NCBI GenBank assembly: GCA_964468415.1
Contig: CAYXUS010000070.1
Span: forward strand, 1 to 16,080
Origin: Caldithrix sp964468415
GTDB lineage: Bacteria; Calditrichota; Calditrichia; Calditrichales; Calditrichaceae
Length of the DNA: 16,080 nt
Direction of reading: 5' to 3'
This document shows positions 1 to 7,229 of this stretch, piece after piece; the first letter of the stretch is position 1, and each line of letters starts with the position of its first letter. Made by a program: the position numbers and the translations under genes. Below the pieces are notes generated by a model. It was not told the origin of the DNA. It made no database searches and was given only the letters and a program-made list of their open reading frames with translations.

Positions 1-58
1 GACTACTCGGCAACCGGCACGGGAATGACGAATTGCCCGGCGGGTAGCATGCCTCCCC

Positions 59-93
59 TTAACCCTTAACCCTTCACCCTCAACCCTTAACTT
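59..93. repeat. Degenerate heptamer tandem repeat (TTAACCC-type)
   Basis: Five consecutive 7-base units read TTAACCC, TTAACCC, TTCACCC, TCAACCC and TTAACTT. The first two are identical and the rest differ by one or two bases. The run is in a gene-free stretch. It resembles the short C-rich intergenic tracts seen in many bacterial genomes. No function can be assigned, and the copy number is too low to call it a telomere or a long satellite. Confidence 0.7.
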
Positions 94-210
94 AATGCAG
101 CCACCGAACATCGCCGACGGTGCCCCGATACGTCCCGGCAACCGGCCAGGGCCTACCCCGCTTCCGCTCGCGCTTCAGGCACATAACTTTACCGCAAAGT
201 TCCCGTCTCA

Positions 211-244
211 AAAGTCCCCTTGTGGGGGAACCACAGGGGGCTTT
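211..244. repeat. Long imperfect palindrome / hairpin
   Basis: The left arm AAAG-T-CCCCTTGTGG (211-225) pairs with the right arm CCACAGGGGG-CTTT (231-244) across a GGGAA loop. This gives fourteen pairs with one G-U wobble and one bulged T. No T-run follows on either side, so it is a poor match for an intrinsic terminator. A dispersed palindromic repeat is an alternative, and other copies in the genome would be needed to show it. Confidence 0.6.
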
Positions 245-320
245 CCACAGCAACCGCATCTCACCAAAGCCTATCGAATAAACGCTTCAACGATTAACCA
301 ATCAACAAAATACCGCGATG

Positions 321-376
321 GGGAAATATTTAATTCTTGCAAGGGAAATATTTTCCGCGCTTTTCGGGAAATTTTT
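321..376. promoter_or_regulatory. Three phased GGGAAATATTT-type motifs, possible activator sites
   Basis: GGGAAATATTT starts at 321, GGGAAATATTTT at 343 and GGGAAATTTTT at 366, with starts 22 and 23 bases apart, about two helical turns. The middle copy is close to a palindrome (GGAAATATTTTCC). They lie about 115-170 bases upstream of the -24 element at 491, the usual distance for enhancer sites bound by sigma-54 activators. The repeats are directly visible. Their role as binding sites is inferred from position and phasing. Confidence 0.4.
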
Positions 377-489
377 GAATCTTTTTTAGTGTCCGTCAAA
401 GAGCCCTTTTTTTTAACCCTTTAAAAAATAACCACCTAACTTGTTCTGCCCGGCATTTTTCCGGTCACTCTTTTCCTGCGCTAAAAAAG

Positions 490-505
490 TGGCACGTTGC
501 TTGTA
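490..505 (+). promoter_or_regulatory. Sigma-54 (-24/-12) type promoter for the flagellar operon
   Basis: TGGCACG (490-496), four bases, then TTGTA (501-505) matches the RpoN consensus TGGCACG-N4-TTGCW with the correct spacing and one mismatch (T for C at -12). It is immediately upstream of flgB, the first gene of the operon, and sigma-54 control of rod and hook genes is known in many diderm bacteria. The predicted start near 516 would leave a leader of only about 13 bases, with the GGAGG ribosome site almost at the 5' end. That is tight and is the main reason for doubt. Confidence 0.6.
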
Positions 506-528
506 TTAATGAAAGCCGGAGGTGAAAG

Positions 529-900
529 ATGAAAATTTTCGAAACACCAAATTTGGGGCTTTTAAAAAAATCGCTGGACGTGTACACCACGCAGCATGAG
601 GCAATCGCGAAAAACATTGCCAATGCCAACAATCCCAATTATCAACGGACAAATACCGATTTTTCAGCGGTACTTAAAAACAATTTGAATGCCCGCTTAA
701 AGGCCGACAACCCGCGGCACATTGCTTTTCCAAAACCGGTGCAAAGCAAAGCGGACGAATTGAGCAAAGACAAAGAAGTGGATATTACGCGAGAAATGGG
801 CTTGTTGGCCGAAAATCAGATTCGCTTCGAATTTTCCTCAAAAGTGTTAGGCATGATGTACCGTCAGCTTAGCTTGAGTATTAAAGGTCACGGAGAATAG
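529..900 (+). CDS. flgB: Flagellar proximal rod protein FlgB
   Basis: FlgB is a component of the proximal rod, the periplasmic drive shaft built on the FliE/FliF base. The product has 123 residues, slightly short for the family. The N-terminal helix region carries the rod-protein signature AIAKNIANANNPNYQR at about residues 25-40, and the C-terminal third (about 80-115) forms the second amphipathic helix typical of axial proteins, which polymerise through paired termini. It has no signal peptide, as expected for a substrate of the flagellar type III exporter. The start is supported by a GGAGG six bases before the ATG. It is the first gene of the cluster, directly after the sigma-54-like element, and is followed 11 bases later by flgC. 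Confidence 0.96.
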   Translation: MKIFETPNLGLLKKSLDVYTTQHEAIAKNIANANNPNYQRTNTDFSAVLKNNLNARLKADNPRHIAFPKPVQSKADELSKDKEVDITREMGLLAENQIRFEFSSKVLGMMYRQLSLSIKGHGE

Positions 901-911
901 GAAGGGTTGCC

Positions 912-1409
912 ATGAGAGTAAACGGACTTTTTTCGGCCATTAAATGGACATTGGCAGGTTTGGATAATCAGGTCAAAAAAATGGATGTGATTTCCGAAAA
1001 CATTGCCAATGCCGACCGCGTGCCGGACGAAAAAGGGCGCGTGTATCATCGCAAGGTGGTCGTTCCGGCCAAACCGAAGTTTGGGCGTAAGGCGAATTTT
1101 TCCGACGAACTGACGGTAAAACTGATCACCCGGGACAAAAACCAGTTCGCTTCGACCATTGATGGTGACGGCCCGATTAAATTAAAAACACAGCAGGCGG
1201 GCGCGACTAAAATTGAAGAGATCAAGGGAGAAAAATTGGTGTACAACCCCAATCATCCCCGTGCAGACGAGAATGGATATGTGCACATGCCCAATGTAAA
1301 TGTGGCCGAAGAAATGGTTGATCTTATCTCGACATCCAGAACTTACGAGGCCAATGTAACTGTTCTGGATGCGGCAAAGAAAATGGCAAAACACGCATTA
1401 AGTATTTAG
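912..1409 (+). CDS. flgC: Flagellar proximal rod protein FlgC
   Basis: FlgC is the second proximal rod subunit. The product has 165 residues, within the usual range of about 135-165. It shows the axial-protein N-terminus with VISENIANADRV at about residues 27-38. The C-terminal signature NVNVAEEMVDLISTSRTYEA (about 127-146) is highly characteristic of FlgC and its relatives. The middle section (about 50-110) is the variable surface domain. The ATG follows a GGAAGGG-like ribosome site at 900-906. The gene lies between flgB and a small unrecognised gene whose ribosome site touches the flgC stop codon, so translational coupling is likely. Confidence 0.96.
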   Translation: MRVNGLFSAIKWTLAGLDNQVKKMDVISENIANADRVPDEKGRVYHRKVVVPAKPKFGRKANFSDELTVKLITRDKNQFASTIDGDGPIKLKTQQAGATKIEEIKGEKLVYNPNHPRADENGYVHMPNVNVAEEMVDLISTSRTYEANVTVLDAAKKMAKHALSI

Positions 1410-1417
1410 GTGGTAAA

Positions 1418-1720
1418 ATGATGCGCATTGCAGGAAAATCGTGGGCGGTTAAATCTGCCGAACAAAGCTATCACAAAATTTCTCCGGGTGTTAAGTCGGT
1501 ACAAAAAAACAACGCTACCCAAAAAGCCGAGAAAACATCCGGCCTGGGCGGTTTACGCAAAATTAAACCACAGAAATTGTTAGAACCTAAGGACATCCTT
1601 TCCAAAGATGAATTGGCCGCTTTGACCGCTCTTTTTGTGAAGGACCAATATTTTAATTTTTACGGGCATGCCAAAGTACAACAGGTGCAACCGGGCATGT
1701 TGTTGGATTTAAAAGGGTGA
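1418..1720 (+). CDS. Small uncharacterised protein between flgC and fliE
   Basis: I do not recognise a named family. The product has about 100 residues. The first 45 are basic and rich in Lys, Ser, Gln and Asn, probably disordered. The last 45 look folded: LSKDELAALTALF (about 61-73), then aromatic FNFYG, and a terminal PGMLLDLKG. The stretch is well placed as a gene: AGGTGG lies just upstream, the frame is intact, it fills the gap between flgC and fliE, and fliE's ribosome site follows its stop. Two starts are possible, ATG at 1418 or 1421. The later one has the better ribosome-site spacing (7 bases against 4). Position suggests a role in rod or base assembly, perhaps a regulatory or chaperone-like protein, but that rests on context only. 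Confidence 0.75.
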   Translation: MMRIAGKSWAVKSAEQSYHKISPGVKSVQKNNATQKAEKTSGLGGLRKIKPQKLLEPKDILSKDELAALTALFVKDQYFNFYGHAKVQQVQPGMLLDLKG

Positions 1721-1733
1721 TTAAGGAGGAACG

Positions 1734-2054
1734 ATGTCGGGAATTAGTAAATTACAAAATGTTAACATTCGCGAGCTGCAGGGAGGCAGCACTTCCTCCG
1801 TTCGAAAAGCCTCTCAAAAACCGCAAGAAACCAGTAAAGATTTTGGCGATACCATCAGCGAATTTATTCAGGCCGTCAATAATTCCCAAAAAGCGGCCGG
1901 TAAAGAGGTGGCCGATGTCATTCAGGGCAAATCCCAAAATTTACATCAAGCCATGGCCATGCTGGAAGAAGCCAAATTGAGTTTTCAGCTCATGGTGGAA
2001 ATCCGCAACAAATTGCTGGAATCGTATCAAGAATTAGAACGCATGCAAGTGTGA
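1734..2054 (+). CDS. fliE: Flagellar hook-basal body complex protein FliE
   Basis: FliE is the adaptor that joins the MS ring to the proximal rod and is the first substrate exported by the flagellar secretion system. The product has 106 residues, the normal length. The N-terminal third is variable. From about residue 37 it follows the family pattern, with DTISEFIQAVNNSQK, then VADVIQGKSQNLHQAMAMLEEAK, a conserved helix pair, and the C-terminal LSFQLMVEIRNKLLESYQEL. A strong AAGGAGG (1722-1728) sits just before the ATG. A longer overlapping frame from 1717 is a shadow with no flagellar similarity. It is positioned as expected between the rod genes and fliF. Confidence 0.95.
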   Translation: MSGISKLQNVNIRELQGGSTSSVRKASQKPQETSKDFGDTISEFIQAVNNSQKAAGKEVADVIQGKSQNLHQAMAMLEEAKLSFQLMVEIRNKLLESYQELERMQV

Positions 2055-2079
2055 GAATAGGTAGCGAAAGGGGTTCCGA

Positions 2080-3705
2080 ATGAGCCAGGTAGCCGGAAAG
2101 CTATGGCAAATTTTTCAACAATATTCACTTAAACAGCGTTTGGTAATTGTTTCGGTATTATTGCTTTTTGTCTCGGCGTTAATCGTCATGATTCTTTGGG
2201 CCAATCGCACGGAATACGACTTGCTGTTTGCCAATTTGAATTCTACCGCCGCGGGTTCCATCGTGAACGATTTACGCGAATCCAAAATTCCCTTTAAACT
2301 GGATGACGGGGGGAAGAGCATTTACGTTCCCAAAGATCGCGTGGCAGAGCTTCGTTTGAAATACGCACAGGCCGGTTACTTAAAAGACAATATCAAAGGG
2401 TACGAATTGTTCGAAAATAATAAAATGGGCATGACCACCTTTATGCAGCACCTGAACATGAAACGTGCACTGGAAGGAGAGCTGATGCGCACCATCAATC
2501 AATTTAAGGAGGTGCAAAGCTCGCGGGTACATCTGGTCATTCCCGAAGATCGCCTGTTTGAAAAGAAAAAAGAAGGCAGCGCTTCGGTGGTGTTAAATTT
2601 GAAGCCGGGTGCCGAGCTTTCTCCCAATCAGCTCAAAGGCATTGCTGCCTTAGTGGCAAACAGTGTGGAAGGTATTGAGCCAAAAGACGTGGTGGTTATG
2701 GATTCCCGTGGCGATGTGCTGCTGGAAGGCAAAGAAGAAAACGATATGCTTACCAACGTTGGCTCCCAGTTTCAGCTTCAACGCTCCATTGAAAAGGCAC
2801 TGCAAAAGAAAGTTCAGGCCATTGTCGGGCAGGTTGTGGGCAAAGACAATGCCGTGGTCAAAGTGAGCACCGAACTGGATTTCGATCAAATCGAACGCAC
2901 GCGGGAAGAATACGATCCTGACAACAAGGTTGTTCTTAGTCAGGAACAATACACGGAATCGTCACAAAACACGGACGATTCTTCGAACTACGTCATTAAA
3001 AAAGTTACTTCGAATTACGAATTGAGCAAAACTATTGAACATTACATTTCGAATTCCGGAAACATTAAGCGTCTTTCCGTGGCGGTGCTGGTTAACGGAA
3101 AATACGTGCCTGTAAAGGACAAAGACGGCAAAGTAAAAATGGAATATCAACCACGCAGCGAGGAAGAATTGAGCCAGATTGCCGCTTTGGTCAAAAGTGC
3201 GGTGGGCTATTCCGAAGATCGCGGCGATGTGGTAGAAGTGCAAAACATCAAGCTGGTCAACAAACCGGCACCTCCCGAAGAACCGAAATTGATGGATCAA
3301 TTGGGCGTCGATTTCTGGCAGCAATTGATTTCTTACCTGCTTATTGCCATCGGGCTTTTTCTGGCGTACAAAATTTTACGCAACTTGCTGCAAACCAGCA
3401 TTAAGCAATTAACCGTTCCGGTGGCCAGTCAGCAAATTGGTGCCGCACAGGGGGAAAGTGCCGCATTGCAGGCCGGGGGCGCCAATGCAACCGAAAAATT
3501 AGAAGGCAACAGTACGGCAACCGCCAGCTTGCCCCAGGCCGAAGAAGAGAATTTGCCCGTGGATATTTACATGAAAAAGTTGAGTCCCGAGGCGCGTGCC
3601 CGACTGATGGCCAATGATAAAATGACCAAGGAAGTCATCAAATTTACCGAAGAACATCCCGAAGACGCGGCGCGCCTGTTGCGTACCTGGTTGACCGAAA
3701 GTTAA
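2080..3705 (+). CDS. fliF: Flagellar MS-ring protein FliF
   Basis: FliF builds the inner-membrane MS ring that supports the rod, the rotor and the export gate. The product has 541 residues, typical. An N-terminal membrane segment is visible at about 20-41 (VIVSVLLLFVSALIVMILW), followed by the periplasmic ring-building region. This includes YDLLFANLN and the YscJ-like part with MKRALEGELMRTI and SSRVHLVIPEDRLF. A Gly/Ala/Gln-rich linker follows the second membrane segment (about 414-433). The extreme C-terminus, EEHPEDAARLLRTWLTES, is the cytoplasmic FliG-binding tail with the conserved RTWL. Both halves needed for function are intact. It is 25 bases after fliE and 16 before fliG, in the standard order. 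Confidence 0.97.
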   Translation: MSQVAGKLWQIFQQYSLKQRLVIVSVLLLFVSALIVMILWANRTEYDLLFANLNSTAAGSIVNDLRESKIPFKLDDGGKSIYVPKDRVAELRLKYAQAGYLKDNIKGYELFENNKMGMTTFMQHLNMKRALEGELMRTINQFKEVQSSRVHLVIPEDRLFEKKKEGSASVVLNLKPGAELSPNQLKGIAALVANSVEGIEPKDVVVMDSRGDVLLEGKEENDMLTNVGSQFQLQRSIEKALQKKVQAIVGQVVGKDNAVVKVSTELDFDQIERTREEYDPDNKVVLSQEQYTESSQNTDDSSNYVIKKVTSNYELSKTIEHYISNSGNIKRLSVAVLVNGKYVPVKDKDGKVKMEYQPRSEEELSQIAALVKSAVGYSEDRGDVVEVQNIKLVNKPAPPEEPKLMDQLGVDFWQQLISYLLIAIGLFLAYKILRNLLQTSIKQLTVPVASQQIGAAQGESAALQAGGANATEKLEGNSTATASLPQAEEENLPVDIYMKKLSPEARARLMANDKMTKEVIKFTEEHPEDAARLLRTWLTES

Positions 3706-3721
3706 ACAAAGAGAAAAAATC

Positions 3722-4744
3722 ATGACCGACACACAAGCTTTGAAAAAGACATTGCGACCCACTCAAAAAGTAGCGTTATTGCTGGTAGCCCTGGGGGTAG
3801 AAAAAGCCTCGTTGCTTTTGAAAAACATGAAAGAATCGGAAATCGAAAAGATTTCCATTGAAATCGCCAAAATGCAGAACATTCCCGCCGATTGGCTTTC
3901 TACGGTTATCGAGGAATTTTACGAATTAATGATGGCCAACCAGTTTATCGTACAGGGCGGGGTCGATTTTACCAAAGAATTATTGGAAAAGGCCTGGGGC
4001 AAAAAGAAAGCGGAAGAGATCATTAAAAAAGTAGAAGCCGAAACCGAAGTGAGTGCTTTTTATCTTCTGCAAACGGTTGACGACAAACAATTACTCAATT
4101 TTTTGCAGAACGAGCATCCACAAACTGCCGCCTTGATTTTAGCCAATCTAAAACCCAAACAGGCGGCGGCCATCATCTCGGAATTACCCGAAGATTATCA
4201 GTACGAAATTGCTTACCGCATTGCCACAATGGAACGCACTTCTCCCGAGCTGATCGAGGATATCGAGAAGGTATTGCGCGATCAATTGGGCACGGTGTTT
4301 GGCGGCAATTTAAGCAAGACCGGTGGCGTGGAGACCGTGGCCGAAATTCTCAATTCGGTCAATCGTACCTCCGAAAAGAACATTCTTACTCATTTGCGCG
4401 AACGCGATCCGCGCTTGGTGGAAGAAATTACCGAACTCATGTTCATGTTCGAAGACCTCGTGCATCTGCCGCCGGCTACCATCCAGCGCATTTTGAAAGA
4501 AGTCGATTCCAAAACACTGGCTTTGGCCTTAAAGGCCACCAGCAACGAGCTGAAAGAAAAGATTTACGAAAACATGTCCGAGCGTGCCGCCAACATGTTA
4601 AAAGAAGAATTGGATTACTTAGGCCCGGTACGCATCAAAGATGTGGAACAGGCTCAAAAAGAAATTCTCGAAATCGCGCGCCGTCTGGAAGAACAGGGCG
4701 AAATTATGCTGGTGCGCGGCGAAGACGAGCAATTAATCGAGTAA
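3722..4744 (+). CDS. fliG: Flagellar motor switch protein FliG
   Basis: FliG is the rotor protein that couples FliF to FliM and receives force from the stator. The product has 340 residues, family-typical. The N-terminal FliF-binding domain (about 10-100) is followed by the middle domain with EHPQT (about 133-137) and the C-terminal domain starting at MFMFEDL (240-246). The torque-generating charges known from E. coli (K264, R281, D288, D289, R297) are all kept in type: K271, R288, E295, E296 and R304. An oddity is that the normally conserved DDR after MFxFEDL is replaced by PPA (about 250-252). The ribosome site is weak (purine-rich, GAGAAAAAA), so coupling to fliF is possible. Identity is secure. 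Confidence 0.97.
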   Translation: MTDTQALKKTLRPTQKVALLLVALGVEKASLLLKNMKESEIEKISIEIAKMQNIPADWLSTVIEEFYELMMANQFIVQGGVDFTKELLEKAWGKKKAEEIIKKVEAETEVSAFYLLQTVDDKQLLNFLQNEHPQTAALILANLKPKQAAAIISELPEDYQYEIAYRIATMERTSPELIEDIEKVLRDQLGTVFGGNLSKTGGVETVAEILNSVNRTSEKNILTHLRERDPRLVEEITELMFMFEDLVHLPPATIQRILKEVDSKTLALALKATSNELKEKIYENMSERAANMLKEELDYLGPVRIKDVEQAQKEILEIARRLEEQGEIMLVRGEDEQLIE

Positions 4745-4753
4745 AGGTGATTC

Positions 4754-5437
4754 ATGCAGCAATTTGTCATTAAAATACCCAAGCGTGTCAGGCGCATCGA
4801 AAGCCAGATTATCGAAACGCCGAAAACCGATGCTCCAAAAGACGGACAACCGGCCAGGCCTCAGAATGCCGAGAGCCTGATCGAGGCGCAGAAGGTGAAA
4901 ATACTAAAAGACCGCATTCGCGTATTGGAGTTGGAATTGCAGCGCGCCCGCGAAGAGTCGTTCAAAGCCGGCTACGAAGAGGGCAAAGAAAACACTTTGC
5001 GCGAAGCCAACAAGCGCATTGAACAGGCCCGGCAAGAGATGCAGCGCCTGCAAAAGCAATACCGCGAATCGCTGGAACGCATCGAAAAACCTTTGCTGGA
5101 ACTGGCCAAGACCATGGCCCAAAAGGTGCTGGAAACCGAGCTTTCCCTTCGCAGCGATCACGATGAAATTTTGTTGAAGCGTCTGCGCAGCATGATGCGC
5201 GAGATGCTGCATGAGAAGAAAGTAACCGTGGAAGTTCATCCCACGCAATTGCCGTTCTTGAAAAGCACCGATATCAAAGAAGCACTGGATTTACCGCGCG
5301 AAATGGAACTGACCGTGCTGGAAGGCAAGCATGTGGGCAAAGGCGAGGCCTATGTTTCGTCCGAGCAATTTTACATGGACGGGCGCTTTAATCAGCAAAT
5401 CGAAGAATTAGCCAGTCAACTGGGGCGGGGAGAATAA
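4754..5437 (+). CDS. fliH: Flagellar assembly protein FliH
   Basis: FliH is the peripheral stalk and negative regulator of the export ATPase FliI, related to the b/delta stalk of F-type ATPases. The product has 227 residues. The first 40 are basic and likely bind the C ring. A long charged helix with heptad character spans about 45-115 (rich in Arg, Glu and Gln). The C-terminal region from about 115 (LAKTMAQKVLETEL) matches the FliH/YscL globular domain, with VTVEVHPTQLPFL and a late acidic segment. AAAGGTG precedes the ATG. It ends two bases before fliI, so the two are probably translationally coupled. FliH proteins diverge quickly, so the call depends partly on position between fliG and fliI. 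Confidence 0.93.
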   Translation: MQQFVIKIPKRVRRIESQIIETPKTDAPKDGQPARPQNAESLIEAQKVKILKDRIRVLELELQRAREESFKAGYEEGKENTLREANKRIEQARQEMQRLQKQYRESLERIEKPLLELAKTMAQKVLETELSLRSDHDEILLKRLRSMMREMLHEKKVTVEVHPTQLPFLKSTDIKEALDLPREMELTVLEGKHVGKGEAYVSSEQFYMDGRFNQQIEELASQLGRGE

Positions 5438-5439
5438 CC

Positions 5440-6753
5440 ATGCAAACCCTGGAAGAACGTTTCGCACAATTCATTCAGCGTGTGCCGCATTTAAACCCCT
5501 ATGCCGTGGATGGCAAGGTGCGACAGATGACCGGTGTGGTCATCGAAGCAACGGGGCGTTCGGGCAGCGTTGGGGATGTGTGCGAAATTTATGTTTCCCC
5601 GACTCAGACCATTAAGGCCGAGATTGTCGGATTTAAAGACGATAAATTACTGCTTATGCCTTTGGGTGAAACATTGGGCGTTGCGCCGGGCAGCCGGGTA
5701 AAACGTTTGCACATTCCGTTGCGTGTTCCGGTTGGCGATCAGCTTTTGGGCCGTGTCCTGGACGGACTGGGAAACCCCATGGATGGGAAGGGCCCGATTG
5801 TTAGTAAAGATTTCCGGGGCGTGTTCAATTATCCGCCCAATCCTTTGGCCCGCAAACGCATTACTCAGCCGCTTACCACAGGCATCCGGGCCATCGATGG
5901 ATTGATAACACTGGGAAAAGGCCAGCGCGTGGGTATTTTTGCCGGAAGCGGGGTGGGCAAAAGCGTGCTCATGGGCATGATTGCCCGTTACACCGATGCG
6001 CAAGTGAACGTTATTGCCCTCATCGGCGAACGGGGACGTGAAGTGCGTGAATTTATCGAACGCGATTTAGGCGAAGAAGGACTAAAGCGTTCGGTTGTGG
6101 TGGTGGCCACCTCAGATAAGGCCGCTACGGTGCGGGTTAAAGCGGCACTGATGGCAACGACCATTGCCGAATATTTTCGCGACCGGGGACTGGATGTGCT
6201 ACTCATGATGGATTCGCTGACCCGGGTGGCCATGGCCCAGCGGGAAATCGGTTTGGCCATTGGCGAGCCGCCTACGACCAAAGGCTACACCCCCTCGGTG
6301 TTTGCCTTGATGCCGCGTTTATTGGAGCGCGCGGGAAATTCCGAATTCGGTAGCATCACCGGACTGTACACGGTGTTAGTCGAAGGCGGAGACATGGACG
6401 AGCCGGTGAGCGATGCGGCCCGTTCCATTTTGGACGGACACATCGTCCTCTCGCGCGATATTGCCACCAAAGGCCACTACCCGGCCATTGATGTGTTGGG
6501 GAGCGTGAGTCGTGTGCGGAACGAAGTGATCAGCAAGGAACATCGGCAGATAATTACGCAAATTCTGGAGCTGATGGCGGTTTATCGTGAATCGGAAGAT
6601 TTGATAAACATCGGTGCGTACAAAAAAGGAAGCAATCCCCGCATCGATCGCGCCATCGAAAAGATCGATTTGATCAATACTTTCCTGCGTCAGCAGGTGG
6701 AAGAAAGCTCTACGTTTGAACAAACATTGGAAAAGTTAAAAGAAATTTTGTGA
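5440..6753 (+). CDS. fliI: Flagellum-specific export ATPase FliI
   Basis: FliI is the hexameric ATPase at the base of the flagellar type III secretion apparatus, in the cytoplasm. The product has 437 residues, standard length. The N-terminal beta-barrel domain spans about 20-95. The P-loop AGSGVGKS is at 168-175 and the catalytic Glu of GERGREV at 197. Walker B LDVLLMMD is at 251-258, followed by the family signature RVAMAQREIGLAIGEPP (262-278). Late export-ATPase motifs and the C-terminal helical domain (about 370-437) are complete. A GGGGAG ribosome site in the fliH end supports the ATG. It is followed four bases later by fliJ, its coiled-coil partner. Confidence 0.98.
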   Translation: MQTLEERFAQFIQRVPHLNPYAVDGKVRQMTGVVIEATGRSGSVGDVCEIYVSPTQTIKAEIVGFKDDKLLLMPLGETLGVAPGSRVKRLHIPLRVPVGDQLLGRVLDGLGNPMDGKGPIVSKDFRGVFNYPPNPLARKRITQPLTTGIRAIDGLITLGKGQRVGIFAGSGVGKSVLMGMIARYTDAQVNVIALIGERGREVREFIERDLGEEGLKRSVVVVATSDKAATVRVKAALMATTIAEYFRDRGLDVLLMMDSLTRVAMAQREIGLAIGEPPTTKGYTPSVFALMPRLLERAGNSEFGSITGLYTVLVEGGDMDEPVSDAARSILDGHIVLSRDIATKGHYPAIDVLGSVSRVRNEVISKEHRQIITQILELMAVYRESEDLINIGAYKKGSNPRIDRAIEKIDLINTFLRQQVEESSTFEQTLEKLKEIL

Positions 6754-6757
6754 GAAG

Positions 6758-7228
6758 ATGGATATGATTCCGAAATCCGGGGCATTCCCTTTGCAAAAGG
6801 TCTTGGAATATCGCAAACATCTGGAAAACATGCGTGCCGTTGAGTTGGGCAAAAAAAAGGCGGAACATTTGAAAGCCGAAGAAGAATTGCACGCCCTGAA
6901 GCAACGCAAAGAGGAAATGCTGAAAGAAGCGAGCAAGGAGATTTCAGAAAGCCCAAAAATCAATTTGGTCCGTTTGAAGGTGCAAAAAGAATATCTGGAA
7001 AGTTTGAGTACGCGCATTGGCAAGCAAAAGGAAGATGTGCGACATCTGGAAAAAGAAGTGGAAAAACGGCGCGAGGCCTTAAACGGAGCCGTGAAAGAAC
7101 GGAAAATGGTGGAAAAATTGAAGGAAAAATTCAGCGAACGGGCTAAAGCCGAAGCCAGACACAAAGAAGAAATCAAAATAGATGAAGTAGCAATTCGCAT
7201 GAAAACCGCAGGAAATCAGGGAGTGTAA
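6758..7228 (+). CDS. fliJ: Flagellar export chaperone/coiled-coil protein FliJ
   Basis: FliJ is the central-stalk-like protein of the export ATPase, resembling the gamma subunit of F-type ATPases, and also handles chaperone cycling. The product has 156 residues. It begins FPLQKVLEYRKHLENMRAVE, matching the family's F-L-x-x-V-L-x-x-R start, and is almost entirely charged helix with heptads rich in Lys, Glu and Leu. There is no membrane segment. Two starts are possible (6758 and 6764); both precede the conserved helix. It has little sequence signature beyond coiled coil, so its place directly after fliI carries much of the weight. Confidence 0.9.
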   Translation: MDMIPKSGAFPLQKVLEYRKHLENMRAVELGKKKAEHLKAEEELHALKQRKEEMLKEASKEISESPKINLVRLKVQKEYLESLSTRIGKQKEDVRHLEKEVEKRREALNGAVKERKMVEKLKEKFSERAKAEARHKEEIKIDEVAIRMKTAGNQGV

Positions 7229-7229
7229 A

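Larger units (their letters stand above)
94..489. other. Gene-free upstream region
   Basis: No convincing gene is visible here. The only open frame of any length (95-424, +) starts without a ribosome binding site and has a Pro/Thr/Asn/Phe composition with no recognisable domain. The left part is GC-richer and C-rich. The part from about 290 onward becomes AT-rich, as expected near a promoter. The region contains a short inverted repeat AACTTT-accgc-AAAGTT (185-201), a strong hairpin (211-244), three spaced GGGAAA-type motifs (321-376) and an uninterrupted T-run near 408-416. It most likely serves as the control region of the flagellar operon plus leftover repeat sequence. Confidence 0.6.

Noticed and set aside
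59..93. Heptamer tract as a telomere or CRISPR array
   Set aside because: Only five units of seven bases with no spacers; far too short and degenerate for either.
95..424. 109-residue open frame upstream of flgB
   Set aside because: No ribosome site, low-complexity mix with no domain, starts in the repeat tract and overlaps the likely control region.
1717..1980. 87-residue frame overlapping fliE
   Set aside because: Shadow of fliE in another frame. FliE has the better ribosome site, family pattern and position.
4286..4302. GGCACG-N4-TTGG inside fliG as a sigma-54 site
   Set aside because: Within coding sequence, weaker match, and no gene starts nearby downstream that lacks another start signal.
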